NCBI RefSeq assembly: GCF_016918075.2
Contig: NZ_JAERPS020000003.1
Location: forward strand, 372,001-436,000
Length of the DNA stretch: 64,000 bases
From: Rheinheimera maricola
GTDB lineage: Bacteria; Pseudomonadota; Gammaproteobacteria; Enterobacterales; Alteromonadaceae
Direction of reading: 5' to 3'
Shown: positions 27,998-36,480 of the stretch, one piece after another
Layout of the letters: each line of letters starts with the position of its first letter
Numbering within the stretch: the stretch's first letter is position 1
The notes under the pieces: generated by a model
Database searches by the model: none
What the model saw: the letters and a program-made list of their open reading frames with translations, nothing else
Told to the model about the DNA's origin: nothing
Made by a program: the position numbers and the translations under genes

Positions 27998-29251
27998 TTA
28001 ACTGCGGGTTTGGCCGCTGCCGGTTACCACATATTTTTCGGTGGTTAACGCTTCCAGTCCCATAGGGCCGTAAGCATGCAACTTACTGGTAGAAATACCA
28101 ATCTCAGCACCTAAGCCCAATTCACCACCATCAGAAAAACGTGATGAGGCATTGTGCATTACCACGGCGGAGTCTACCTGGCGGATAAAACGCTCAGCAT
28201 TGGCCTGGTCAGCGGTACAAATGACTTCTGTGTGCTGGCTGCCGAACTGGTCAATATGCGCGATGGCCGCGTCCATATCGTCAACTACTCTGATGGCAAT
28301 TTCCGGCGCCAGATATTCCTGACCAAACTCATCATCGGCTATCGGCTGTGCCTGGTTAAAGTAACCGATACTTTGGTTGCAGGCATGCACTATAACATCG
28401 TGCTGCGCCAACGCATTGGCCACCAGCGGCAGAAAATCGGAGGCGACATGCTTATTAACTAACAAGCCTTCCAGCGCGTTACACACACCCGGGCGCTGCA
28501 CTTTACCGTTAAGCAGTAAGCCCAGTGCCATGGTTAAATCTGCGCTTTGATCAACATATAAATGACATACGCCTTTATAATGCTGAATAACCGGGATACG
28601 GCTATGCTCGGTAACAAAGCGGATTAAGCCCTCGCCGCCGCGTGGAATAACCAGGTCGATATACTTATCTTGCTTTAACAACGCCAGCATTAAATCGCGG
28701 TCAGGGTCGGGCACTATACTGATCACCTCATCCGGCAAATCATGCTCACGCAGCGCTTGTTGCATTGCAGCCGCTATCGACAGGCTGGTTTGTATCGCTT
28801 CACGGCCGCAACGCAGAATAACCGCATTGCCCGATTTAAAGCATAAAGCTCCGGCATCAGCAGTAACATTAGGCCGTGCTTCGTAAATCATACAAATAAC
28901 GCCCAGTGCTATACGGCGCTTTTCGATGTTAATGCCATTTGGCCGCTGCTCAATATGACGCATCGCACCAACAGGGTCGGGCAGGGAAATAATCTGCTCT
29001 ATGGCTTTAGCCATAGCTTCTATACGGTCGTTATTCAGCGTCAACCGATCCAGCATGGCAGTGCTGGTGCCATTGGCACTGGCAGTGGCCACTTCGTCTT
29101 TATTTGCGTTCAAAATAGCCGGACTGGCTGCACGAATATGATTAGCCATACTTTGCAACACAAAATTCTTTTGTTCGGTGGTTAAGTTCGCCACAGCTTT
29201 GGCAGCCTGTGACGCTTTAGCGGCTATTGAAGCCGCAACATCGGTAGTCAT
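27998..29251 (-). CDS. proA: Gamma-glutamyl phosphate reductase
   Basis: 417 residues (E. coli 417). Second step of proline synthesis: gamma-glutamyl phosphate plus NADPH to glutamate-5-semialdehyde. The aldehyde-dehydrogenase fold is clear; the catalytic cysteine lies in VQRPGVCNALEGLL, and the C-terminal SRFSDGGELGLGAEIGISTSKLHAYGP is the family signature. Its start overlaps the proB stop by 4 bp, so the two proteins, which act as a complex, are co-translated. Confidence 0.97.
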   Translation of the reverse strand: MTTDVAASIAAKASQAAKAVANLTTEQKNFVLQSMANHIRAASPAILNANKDEVATASANGTSTAMLDRLTLNNDRIEAMAKAIEQIISLPDPVGAMRHIEQRPNGINIEKRRIALGVICMIYEARPNVTADAGALCFKSGNAVILRCGREAIQTSLSIAAAMQQALREHDLPDEVISIVPDPDRDLMLALLKQDKYIDLVIPRGGEGLIRFVTEHSRIPVIQHYKGVCHLYVDQSADLTMALGLLLNGKVQRPGVCNALEGLLVNKHVASDFLPLVANALAQHDVIVHACNQSIGYFNQAQPIADDEFGQEYLAPEIAIRVVDDMDAAIAHIDQFGSQHTEVICTADQANAERFIRQVDSAVVMHNASSRFSDGGELGLGAEIGISTSKLHAYGPMGLEALTTEKYVVTGSGQTRS

Positions 29252-30369
29252 ATTCTCTCCAGTAACATCATTTCACTGCGATGAATAACCGCATCGCTGC
29301 CGGCAGGACAATAGCCAAGGCAGGCGGCAATATCGCGACTTTGCTGACCTTTAATCGAAAACAGCTCACTGGCACTAAAGCGGCTCACCCCTTTAGCAAT
29401 TTTACGTTTGCCTTGCGAGCAGCGCACCAACACGGCATCGCCCGAGTCAAACTCACCGCTGATGCTCACTATACCACTGCACAGTAAAGACGCACCATGA
29501 CGGCTTAATGCCTCTATACAACCGTCATCCACCCAAATTTCGCCTTTAGCACGTAAGGTATGACGTACCCAATGTTTTTTAGCCGGTAACGGTTCGGCCT
29601 GACCATAAAAAATGGTCCCGGGATTCTTACCCGCCAAAATACACTGAAAGCCATCAGGCTTGTGGCCGTCGATAATAACGGTATCAATACCGTGTGCCGC
29701 GGCTTTTTCTGCTGCTTCAATTTTGGTATACATACCTCCGGTACCCACTTTTGACGAAGCACCACCAGCCAAATCATAAATACGCTGGTCAATCTTACGT
29801 ACCTCGGGGATCAAGCTGGCAAACGGGTCTTTATTCGGATCGGCGGTGTACAAGCCATCAACATCTGAGCAGATAATTAATGCATCCGCATTAGCTACAG
29901 TAGCTACCATCGCCGCCAGATTATCGTTATCGCCAACTTTAAGCTCATTGGTGGCTATGGTGTCGTTTTCATTCACGATAGGCAGCACCTGGTGGTCTAG
30001 CAAACGCCGTAAGGTATTCTTAATATTGACGTGACGCACACGGTCACTTAAGTCTCCATGCGTCAGTAGTACCTGCGCGCAAGGGAAGTCAAAGCAGCGG
30101 CTCCAGAAATTCATCAACTCATTCTGGCCAACAGCTGCCATCGCCCGCTTTAAAGCGAGAGGCACCCGTTGATGCTGAAAATTAAAATGATGGCGGCCAG
30201 CGGCCACGCTGCCTGAAGAAACCAAGATAACTTCAAGACCCTGTAACCGGCATTGCCGGATAAATTCGGCGATGGGACGTAAATACTGCTCGCTACACCC
30301 CTGGTTTTCCGGCGCTATCAGAGCACTGCCAACTTTAAGCACGATCCGACGCCAGGATGGGTTAATCAT
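29248..30369 (-). CDS. proB: Glutamate 5-kinase
   Basis: 373 residues (E. coli 367). First, feedback-controlled step of proline synthesis: phosphorylation of glutamate. N-terminal amino-acid-kinase domain (VLKVGSALIAPE, SSGSVAAGR, NENDTIATNELKVGDNDNLAA, GTGGMYTKIEAA) and a C-terminal PUA domain from about residue 275 (GEIWVDDGCIEAL, GDAVLVRC). It leads the proBA operon. Confidence 0.97.
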   Translation of the reverse strand: MINPSWRRIVLKVGSALIAPENQGCSEQYLRPIAEFIRQCRLQGLEVILVSSGSVAAGRHHFNFQHQRVPLALKRAMAAVGQNELMNFWSRCFDFPCAQVLLTHGDLSDRVRHVNIKNTLRRLLDHQVLPIVNENDTIATNELKVGDNDNLAAMVATVANADALIICSDVDGLYTADPNKDPFASLIPEVRKIDQRIYDLAGGASSKVGTGGMYTKIEAAEKAAAHGIDTVIIDGHKPDGFQCILAGKNPGTIFYGQAEPLPAKKHWVRHTLRAKGEIWVDDGCIEALSRHGASLLCSGIVSISGEFDSGDAVLVRCSQGKRKIAKGVSRFSASELFSIKGQQSRDIAACLGYCPAGSDAVIHRSEMMLLERI

Positions 30370-30580
30370 AACTCCTCCAATGGTTGTTTCGGCGGCTATG
30401 ATAGCAAAAACTGTAACTTGGTTCCACTTGGGTTACAGTTTTCCTGGCCACAGGCGAAGCAAAACACTCAGCAAGCAGTTGATTAACTTATATTATAAAG
30501 ATTATGAATACCTACCATAAGGCGTGACACAGGCAACAAAACTGACTGGAAATGTAATTTAATTACATTTTTATCTGCTT

Positions 30581-31081
30581 TCAGGAATACAGCTGGACGC
30601 TCTCCTGCGAAGGACACATGGTGACCATTTTTTCAAACTGCATACCAAGACGCGTTAACAACTTTACTGAAGTGCTGTTGCCGGCACTGGTTAATCCGAC
30701 AATTCGCTTAAGGGCCAACTTTTTATACCCGAAATGCATAACAGCCGACGCAGCTTCATAGGCAAACCCCTGCCCCCAGTATTGCGGCAAAAATGCAAAA
30801 CCAATATCTGTTTCCTGCAAGAAATCACGAAACAATAAGCCGCACAAGCCCATTGGCTGAATGCTGTTACAGTCTTCGACCAAAAATAAACCGTATCCAT
30901 GCTGCTGATAGCTTTTAATTGGCCCCTCAGCCATGTAATGCAACGCATCATGCTCGTTGCGAACCCCCTTATCAGCAATATTTTCGATAAAAGAAGGTTC
31001 ATTAAGCAACTTACAGATAAAAGCAGCGTCTGTTGCAACCATATGGCGAATACGCAAGCGTGGGGTTTCTGCTATAACCAA
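30581..31081 (-). CDS. GNAT-family N-acetyltransferase (RimJ/RimL type)
   Basis: 166 residues if started at the TTG at 31081, which has GAGG nine bases upstream and gives (M)VIAETPRLRIRHMVATDAAF, the usual N-terminus of this family. A longer frame reaching 31228 enters the tRNA-like repeats and is rejected; a GTG at 31096 is the alternative. The acetyl-CoA binding region is FLPQYWGQGFAYEAASAVMH, followed by LKRIVGLTSAGNSTSVKLLTRLG. The acceptor cannot be told from sequence. It lies between proB and the tRNA operon on the same strand as both; read-through from the tRNA operon is possible. Confidence 0.82.
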   Translation of the reverse strand: MVIAETPRLRIRHMVATDAAFICKLLNEPSFIENIADKGVRNEHDALHYMAEGPIKSYQQHGYGLFLVEDCNSIQPMGLCGLLFRDFLQETDIGFAFLPQYWGQGFAYEAASAVMHFGYKKLALKRIVGLTSAGNSTSVKLLTRLGMQFEKMVTMCPSQESVQLYS

Positions 31082-31168
31082 AATCGCTATCCTCACTGGA
31101 TTAACTGATAAAAAGCATACAACAAGCTTGAAGGCGATGGAAACAGGATTTTGATTTTTTAAAACTAA

Positions 31169-31336
31169 GGGAGAATGGTCGGTGATGCAGGATTTGAACC
31201 TGCGACCCGTGGGATTAGGAGTACCCAAAACAAGTGCGTATATTTAACTTAAGGGAGAATGGTCGGTGATGCAGGATTTGAACCTGCGACCCGTGGGATT
31301 AGGAGCACCCAAAACAAGTGCGTATATTTAACTTAA
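31169..31336 (-). repeat. Two tandem 84-bp repeats carrying tRNA-Pro 3' halves
   Basis: The unit beginning GGGAGAATGGTCGGTGATGC occurs at 31169 and 31253, and its first part again at 31337 where it runs into the intact tRNA-Pro. The period is exactly 84 bp and the two copies differ at one base (31221 versus 31305). On the minus strand each holds CGCACTTGTTTTGGGT, then 15 unrelated bases, then the tRNA-Pro T-arm, acceptor strand and CCA. The D-arm, 5' acceptor strand and a proper anticodon stem are missing, so these are not functional tRNAs. They arose by tandem duplication downstream of the last tRNA of the operon. Confidence 0.85.
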
Positions 31337-31343
31337 GGGAGAA

Positions 31344-31420
31344 TGGTCGGTGATGCAGGATTTGAACCTGCGACCCCTTGGACCCAAACCAAGTGCGCTA
31401 CCAAGCTGCGCCAATCACCG
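31344..31420 (-). tRNA. tRNA-Pro (anticodon TGG), copy 1
   Basis: 77 bases including an encoded CCA. Acceptor CGGTGAT pairs with ATCACCG, anticodon arm CTTGG-TTTGGGT-CCAAG, T-arm GCAGG-TTCAAAT-CCTGC. Reads CCA codons. Identical to the copy at 31689-31765. It is the last intact tRNA of the operon and corresponds in position to proM of E. coli argX-hisR-leuT-proM. Confidence 0.97.
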
Positions 31421-31442
31421 ACTATATAAACTCTGGGAAAGA

Positions 31443-31519
31443 TGGGGTGGATGATGGGGTTCGAACCCACGACAACCGGAATCACAATCCGGGGCTCTAC
31501 CAACTGAGCTACAACCACC
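31443..31519 (-). tRNA. tRNA-His (anticodon GTG)
   Basis: 77 bases including CCA. The extra 5' G (G-1) opposite discriminator C, the identity element for histidyl-tRNA synthetase, is present. Anticodon arm CCGGA-TTGTGAT-TCCGG, T-arm GTGGG-TTCGAAC-CCCAT with the standard TTCGAAC loop. Confidence 0.97.
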
Positions 31520-31543
31520 ACTGAACCTGTTTTGCGCTTGTTA

Positions 31544-31620
<77 letters not shown>

Positions 31621-31688
31621 ACTATCGAAAGCCCTACCAAGCTATAAATCTAATGGTCTGAATACTTTATATCTTACCATTTTTAAAT

Positions 31689-31765
31689 TGGTCGGTGATG
31701 CAGGATTTGAACCTGCGACCCCTTGGACCCAAACCAAGTGCGCTACCAAGCTGCGCCAATCACCG
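31689..31765 (-). tRNA. tRNA-Pro (anticodon TGG), copy 2
   Basis: 77 bases including CCA, identical over its whole length to the copy at 31344-31420. It is the first tRNA after the operon promoter. Confidence 0.97.
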
Positions 31766-31794
31766 ACTTCGCTGCACTGCTGCAACGGGGCGGA

Positions 31795-31823
31795 ATATTA
31801 CAGCTGAGGGGCTATAGCGTCAA
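31795..31823 (-). promoter_or_regulatory. Sigma-70 promoter of the tRNA operon
   Basis: On the minus strand TTGACG-N17-TAATAT, with -35 five of six and -10 five of six. The GC-rich discriminator TCCGCCCC follows the -10 box, the type that makes stable-RNA promoters subject to stringent control by ppGpp/DksA. The start point would be about 20-25 bases before the first tRNA-Pro. Confidence 0.8.
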
Positions 31824-31954
31824 ACCTTTTTTTGCACAAACCAACTGATTGCTTATTATTTGAACCTATTGTGCTGTAACTACTGCAGGATGGCGTTCAG
31901 ACGGTAGCTGTGCGAAAATATACCGCAATAAAATCATGGCAGAGACGTAAGCAG

Positions 31955-32815
31955 ATGACAGCACAAATTATTGATGGCAAAGCCGTTGCTCAGGCAACAA
32001 AAGATAAAGTGGCTGCCCAGGTTCGCGCCCGGGTAGTCGCAGGAAAAAGAGCACCGGGCTTAGCCGTTGTGCTGGTAGGCTCTGACTCTGCCTCACAGGT
32101 ATATGTGGGCAGCAAGCGTAAAGCCTGCGAGGAAGTGGGTTTTCATTCAGTGTCTTACGACTTGCCCTCCGACACCTCTGAACAACAGTTGGTTGAGTTA
32201 ATAGATAAGCTTAACAACGACAACAGCGTTGACGGCATTTTGGTGCAGCTGCCCCTACCGGCAGGCTTAGACTCTTCTGCCATTTTAGAGCGCATTAACC
32301 CGCACAAAGATGTCGACGGTTTTCACCCCTATAATATCGGCCGCTTAGCCCAGCGTATGCCAGCGCTGCGCTCCTGCACACCTAAAGGTATTATGACGCT
32401 GCTGCAAAGCACCGGTGTTAATGTAAAAGGTATGGACGCAGTAGTCGTAGGGGCATCTAACATCGTTGGCCGGCCGATGGCGCTGGAGCTGTTACTGGCC
32501 GGTTGCACCACTACAGTGTGCCATAAATTTACCCGTAACCTGGAAGCCCAGGTACGCCGCGCTGACTTGCTGGTTGTTGCTGTAGGCCGGCCGGAATTTA
32601 TCCCGGGTGACTGGGTAAAGCCGGGCGCGCTAGTTATTGATGTGGGTATTAACCGCCTGGATAGCGGCAAACTGGTGGGTGATGTGGAATACGGCACAGC
32701 AGTAAAACACGCACGTTATATCACCCCGGTGCCGGGCGGCGTAGGCCCGATGACAGTTGCCAGCTTAGTTGAGAATACGCTGGAAGCTTGCGAGTTGTAT
32801 CACGATAAGCACTAA
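31955..32815 (+). CDS. folD: Bifunctional methylenetetrahydrofolate dehydrogenase/cyclohydrolase
   Basis: 286 residues from the ATG at 31955 ([19 protein letters not shown]), the standard FolD start; an upstream GTG frame would add 15 unrelated residues. It interconverts 5,10-methylene-THF and 10-formyl-THF with NADP. Signatures: catalytic lysine in [40 protein letters not shown] (Rossmann), and [12 protein letters not shown] at the C-terminus. It is divergent from the tRNA operon. Confidence 0.96.
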   Translation: MTAQIIDGKAVAQATKDKVAAQVRARVVAGKRAPGLAVVLVGSDSASQVYVGSKRKACEEVGFHSVSYDLPSDTSEQQLVELIDKLNNDNSVDGILVQLPLPAGLDSSAILERINPHKDVDGFHPYNIGRLAQRMPALRSCTPKGIMTLLQSTGVNVKGMDAVVVGASNIVGRPMALELLLAGCTTTVCHKFTRNLEAQVRRADLLVVAVGRPEFIPGDWVKPGALVIDVGINRLDSGKLVGDVEYGTAVKHARYITPVPGGVGPMTVASLVENTLEACELYHDKH

Positions 32816-32823
32816 ACCTGACT

Positions 32824-32851
32824 GGCAGCGGCAGTTGCATTAGCCGCTGCC
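32824..32851 (+). terminator. Hairpin after folD
   Basis: GGCAGCGGC and GCCGCTGCC form a 9-bp perfect stem with a 10-base loop, 9 bases after the folD stop. The U-run after it is missing on the plus strand (CTCGCCCCGTT), so intrinsic termination would be weak. Confidence 0.4.
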
Positions 32852-33021
32852 CTCGCCCCGTTAAATCTGCTACTTTTTGTCATAACCCGGCGTCATACCA
32901 CTATCACTACTTTTCGTTTTTACTTTACATCCGCATACTGTCAGCTTGAATTGCACAGTAACCAAACCCTAACGCCGTTTTGCGCGTATTAAGTGGCTGG
33001 TTTTAGCAAAGAGGACTTTTT

Positions 33022-34077
33022 ATGCCAGCTTATATCAGGATAAAAGCATCGGGTGCCGTAGCAGTTATCCTTGCTTTGCTGATAGCGTTAAGCGGATGCG
33101 CGCAAAAGCCGGCGCCGGATAATGTTATCTGGCAACAGCAACTGAATTTACCCTCGGTAAAGTACTCAGCTGAAGTTACTGAACGCTTGTGGCTGAATAT
33201 TGAAGAAATCCGTTTTAACTGGCTGGACCAAAGCAGAGACCGCGTAGTACCGGCATTGTTGTTTAAACCCGCGCGACAGCAAAAAGCCAAAGCATTAGTT
33301 GTGTTTTCTCATGGCTTAGGTGGTTCGAAAGAACGTTATGCTTACCTCGGCCAATATTGGGCCAGCCAGGGCTATGCCAGCTTGCATGTACAACATGACG
33401 GCAGCGACAGAAAAGTTTGGCGCGGCAGCAAGCTAATGTTACCTTTTCGCTTGATGGATGCCGCAGATACTACCGAAGCGTTAGCCAGAGTGCAGGATGT
33501 AAAGTTTGCTTTAGACCAAATCCTGGCGTCAGACCATGCCGCTACGTTTGATAAGCAAACTATTGTGATGGCCGGCCACTCCTATGGTGCCAATACCGCC
33601 ATGCTATTAAGCGGCGCACAAGTTGAGCAAAACGGCAGCTCTGTCAGCCTGAAAGATGAGCGCATCAAAGCGGCTATTTTAATTTCAGCCCCGCCTTTTT
33701 ATAACGATCAGCCGCTGGATAAAGTGCTGGCTGACGTGAGCATTCCCACGTTGCATATTACGACCACCGAAGATGAAATTCGGGTGCCGGGCTATTATTC
33801 ATCACCACAAGACAGGTTTGAGTTGTACAACGCCATGGCCAGCAGCTACAAAGTGCTAGCGGTATTTAGCTCAGGCAGCCACAATATTTTTTCTGGCTGG
33901 CGTGGCGGTAAAGATACCCAGCCACAGCAGCAGGTAATTAAAGCTGCAACCCAGGCGTTATCCAGTGCGTTTATTGAGCAAATAACCACTGATGACAGCC
34001 AGGCAATAAGCCTGTGGGCACAGCAACATCAAGCGGTATTGTCTAAGTTTATTCGCTCAGATAATTGGGGGGTATAA
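33022..34077 (+). CDS. Alpha/beta hydrolase lipoprotein
   Basis: 351 residues. Lipoprotein signal with lipobox LSGC (Cys26), so probably anchored in the envelope. Alpha/beta-hydrolase core: oxyanion motif FSHGLGG (95-101), nucleophile Ser187 in MAGHSYGAN, and a late His in SSGSHNIFSG; an acidic residue in TTTEDEIRVPG may complete the triad. It resembles platelet-activating-factor acetylhydrolase or dienelactone-hydrolase-like proteins; the substrate is unknown. A good GAGGA site precedes the ATG. The last codons (DNWGV) lie inside a palindromic element, so the original C-terminus may have been changed by an insertion. Confidence 0.8.
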   Translation: MPAYIRIKASGAVAVILALLIALSGCAQKPAPDNVIWQQQLNLPSVKYSAEVTERLWLNIEEIRFNWLDQSRDRVVPALLFKPARQQKAKALVVFSHGLGGSKERYAYLGQYWASQGYASLHVQHDGSDRKVWRGSKLMLPFRLMDAADTTEALARVQDVKFALDQILASDHAATFDKQTIVMAGHSYGANTAMLLSGAQVEQNGSSVSLKDERIKAAILISAPPFYNDQPLDKVLADVSIPTLHITTTEDEIRVPGYYSSPQDRFELYNAMASSYKVLAVFSSGSHNIFSGWRGGKDTQPQQQVIKAATQALSSAFIEQITTDDSQAISLWAQQHQAVLSKFIRSDNWGV

Positions 34078-34131
34078 TTCGGTTGTTGCCGAGATCAACT
34101 CTATGCTCTAATTTTTTCTGACCCCAATTAT
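34061..34131. repeat. Palindromic element remnant with ATAATTGGGG/CCCCAATTAT ends
   Basis: ATAATTGGGG (34061-34070) and CCCCAATTAT (34122-34131) are a perfect 10-bp inverted repeat 51 bases apart. The right end reads TTTTTTCTGACCCCAATTAT. From memory, such GGGGTCAGA/TCTGACCCC ends flank REP-type elements linked to TnpA-REP (RAYT) transposases and give host proteins NWGQ-like tails. No transposase is present. The family assignment is inference. Confidence 0.5.
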
Positions 34132-34275
34132 TCGCACTCTTGGCGTAAGCGGTAATTCAATGGTTGTCAGCATAAGTGGACACTACGCCAAAGGAGTATA
34201 GAATTCAAGTTGACGTGCCGCAGGTTCACAATCAAGCGCAATCATGATGACAGATGCAGCAGTCTATCTTGCTGA

Positions 34276-34306
34276 TAAATAAAACACTGGCCGCTAACGC
34301 GGCCAG
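34276..34306 (-). terminator. Terminator downstream of the lipase gene
   Basis: CTGGCCGC-TAAC-GCGGCCAG, an 8-bp perfect GC-rich stem; on the minus strand it is followed by TGTTTTATTTA. It lies 56 bases after the lipase stop. The rest of 34132-34361 holds no gene I can support. Confidence 0.75.
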
Positions 34307-34361
34307 AACAAGGGTTTTATCCATTGACGCAGGGAAAGCTTGGCAAGCCCGACCACTGTCT

Positions 34362-35524
34362 TTAGCTTAACCCCGAGACTGCGTAGCGCACTGCCCGACT
34401 TAGTACAGCCAGCACTTGTTCAAACACCCAGCGGATAAAACGGGCGGTTAGTTTAATAACCACGTGCGCTCCCCTTCCGGCAAACACCAGCATATGCGCT
34501 AGTAAGCCTTTTACATGCTCGTCATTGGGAAAAACTTTGGCACTTTTTTCCAGCTCCATCGCCAAATTGTCGTAAAAGGTATGCACGCCGCCCCCAAGAT
34601 TCTGCACTGCTAAAATAGCGGCAGACGCTACGCCTGACTTCCGTAAAATAGTGGTTAGCGCATCTTCAATTTGGTTTTTCCAATATTCGCTAAAGGTCAC
34701 TTTATGCTGTTCGCCATACTTCAGATACACTTGTTTGGGCAGACGCTCTGCCCCAATTAAGTTAGCCCATTCACCACGGGCACTATTTTGGTAGCAGTGA
34801 GACGCTTCTCGCATGGCATGTGAGCTGATACGGATACCGGTATCGGACGTTAAGCGCACCACCTGCCCATTGTATGGTGCATGGTAATACGGCCAAACCG
34901 GCGCCAACGGCACCGGATCATCACCATGAATACAGCGGTAGCTGGCATCAATACTGCCCGGTGCCTGCATAGCAAAGCTTTTTAATCCAACCCTGGGCGA
35001 GCCAAAGGTATAAAGCGCTACGCGGTTGCCGTAAAATTTCTTTATCCATATAGCCGCCAACTGAGCCAGTGCAGCCCCCAGGCTATGACCGGAGCAATGC
35101 ACAATGGCACGGCTATTACCACGCAGCAGTGGGTTTAGCTGTTGCTCTAATGCCGGGCGCATACTGTTAAAAATATCATAAAAGCCTTTATGGGCCTGGG
35201 TTTGGTTTTCTATTGCTACAGTGCGGGTGTTGCTGTTACTTAGCCAGTCAAAACTGGTTTGGGTGCCACGAAAAGCAATGGCAACAGCGTCTTTATATTG
35301 GCCCCCCACTTTCCCTTTGCCCACTACAGCAAACCCAGACTCTCGACGAAACATGAAACCGCCACTGCGGCCATGTATAGCCCCCCCTGACTACTAAAGT
35401 CAAAAAGTTTACTTAATGCTTTATCTTTTGGTGTAAAGACTGCTCCGGCGGGCATATCCAAAGTGTCATACACATCGGCAGCAAGAGCTGCGGCTATTTT
35501 TGGCGGTAGCGTATCAATAATCAT
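34362..35524 (-). pseudogene. Class 3 lipase, frameshifted at a G7 tract (probable antibacterial effector type)
   Basis: The gene starts at 35524 (MIIDTLPPKIAAALAADVYD) and loses frame in seven consecutive G on the coding strand (35381-35387). One extra G would join the two halves as FDFSSQGG-AIHGRSGGFMFRRE and give a 387-residue lipase; as sequenced, the first frame ends at 35324 after 66 residues and the second restarts at an ATG at 35354. The lipase_3 core is intact in the second part: AIAFRGTQTSFDWL, nucleophile GHSLGAALAQ, LYTFGSPRVG, HGDDPVPLAP. There is no signal peptide. The start overlaps the stop of the upstream exported protein by 4 bp. It may be a true pseudogene, a phase-variable gene, or a sequencing error in the homopolymer. 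Confidence 0.8.
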
Positions 35525-36318
35525 TGTTGCACATCCTTGTTGAGTAAATCTAAGTAGGTCTGAAATTGCTGTTTAAGTCTTGGAATAGAGTTAAGCTTTT
35601 CAGGGGAAGTTTCTTGCTCGTGAATTTGTTGCAAGATCAAAATTCCACTCTCTGCATAGCTTCGAATGTCATCACGAGCATATTTATCGGTGTTAATTAC
35701 CTCAGAGCTGCGCTCTATATTTGATAACAAGCGATATACACCTTCCCAGTTTTGTTCAAGATCTACTGCATCGAGCTCAGCTTGCGAGACAACTACTTTG
35801 TCTGCATGCAAAAAGCGGCATTTTGAGTGAAAACCGCGCCATACTCCGCTGGGATTTTCAATATATTTCATATAGCTTGTGGTGTAATCGTCGCTAAGTT
35901 CGCAGTGCATGCCGGCGGCGAGTAAATCGCTGGATGGGCTTTTCAGGTTGTGTGATGTGCCCATTTCAAAAAACAGATCTTCATCGCCTTTTTTGGAGTG
36001 ATCCACAGCAAGCAGCTGTAACGCTACCTGGCGCTCGTACAATACCGGGCGTGCCTTAACTAATTTCTCAGCGAAGTAAAAGTGACCATCGGCATCGGTG
36101 CGGGTGCTCTCCCAGCTCCAGCTATCATCAAAGAAGGTGCCACGCTTTATAACCATATCCGCTTGAGGCTTACCCTCCAGGGCAATAGCACCTTTAATTT
36201 CCGGCGAAACCTGCACATCAATTCGTTTAAACCAACCAAACACACCGGCCTCCGCAGAGTTGTTGATAAGCAGGACAAATAACCCTACCAAAATGCACTT
36301 TAAGGTGCTGCGCTGCAT
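35521..36318 (-). CDS. Exported DUF6795-like protein, probable partner of the lipase
   Basis: 265 residues from the ATG at 36318, which gives the signal peptide MQRSTLKCILVGLFVLLINN ending SAEA; a longer frame to 36384 would spoil it. After it comes a beta-rich domain (about 25-75: IKGAIALEGKPQADMVIKRG, then TDADGHFYF), a carboxypeptidase-regulatory-like fold of the kind annotated DUF6795, then a helical C-terminal half. Paired cysteines suggest an oxidising compartment. It is translationally coupled (ATGA) to a signal-less lipase. An exported protein coupled to a cytosolic lipase fits an immunity protein guarding the periplasm against a type VI-type lipase. That role is inferred. Confidence 0.6.
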   Translation of the reverse strand: MQRSTLKCILVGLFVLLINNSAEAGVFGWFKRIDVQVSPEIKGAIALEGKPQADMVIKRGTFFDDSWSWESTRTDADGHFYFAEKLVKARPVLYERQVALQLLAVDHSKKGDEDLFFEMGTSHNLKSPSSDLLAAGMHCELSDDYTTSYMKYIENPSGVWRGFHSKCRFLHADKVVVSQAELDAVDLEQNWEGVYRLLSNIERSSEVINTDKYARDDIRSYAESGILILQQIHEQETSPEKLNSIPRLKQQFQTYLDLLNKDVQQ

Positions 36319-36435
36319 GTCCCACACAAAACATCCTCTGTTTAAAATTTTATACCATTGTATCTTTCGCAAACAATCAATCAACCTAAAAGCAACATTT
36401 GAGATTTCTGCAAAGCTGCCATGTAAAATTCATGC

Positions 36436-36466
36436 ATAAAAAAACCGCCAACAGGCGGTTTTTTTA
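36436..36466. terminator. cysS terminator
   Basis: AAAACCGCC-AACA-GGCGGTTTT with A and T runs on both sides; it lies 15 bases after the cysS stop and would also block read-through from the other side. Confidence 0.9.
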
Positions 36467-36480
36467 TCGGGGCAACTTAA

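Noticed and set aside
31082-31228. N-terminal extension of the acetyltransferase into the tRNA-like repeats
   Set aside because: The extension has no family similarity and would place the start inside tRNA-derived sequence; a TTG with a GAGG site at 31081 gives the family N-terminus.
34132-34361. Possible insertion-sequence remnant (AAGTGGACACTACGCC region)
   Set aside because: The string recalled IS3-type ends but no inverted partner, target duplication or transposase fragment is present.
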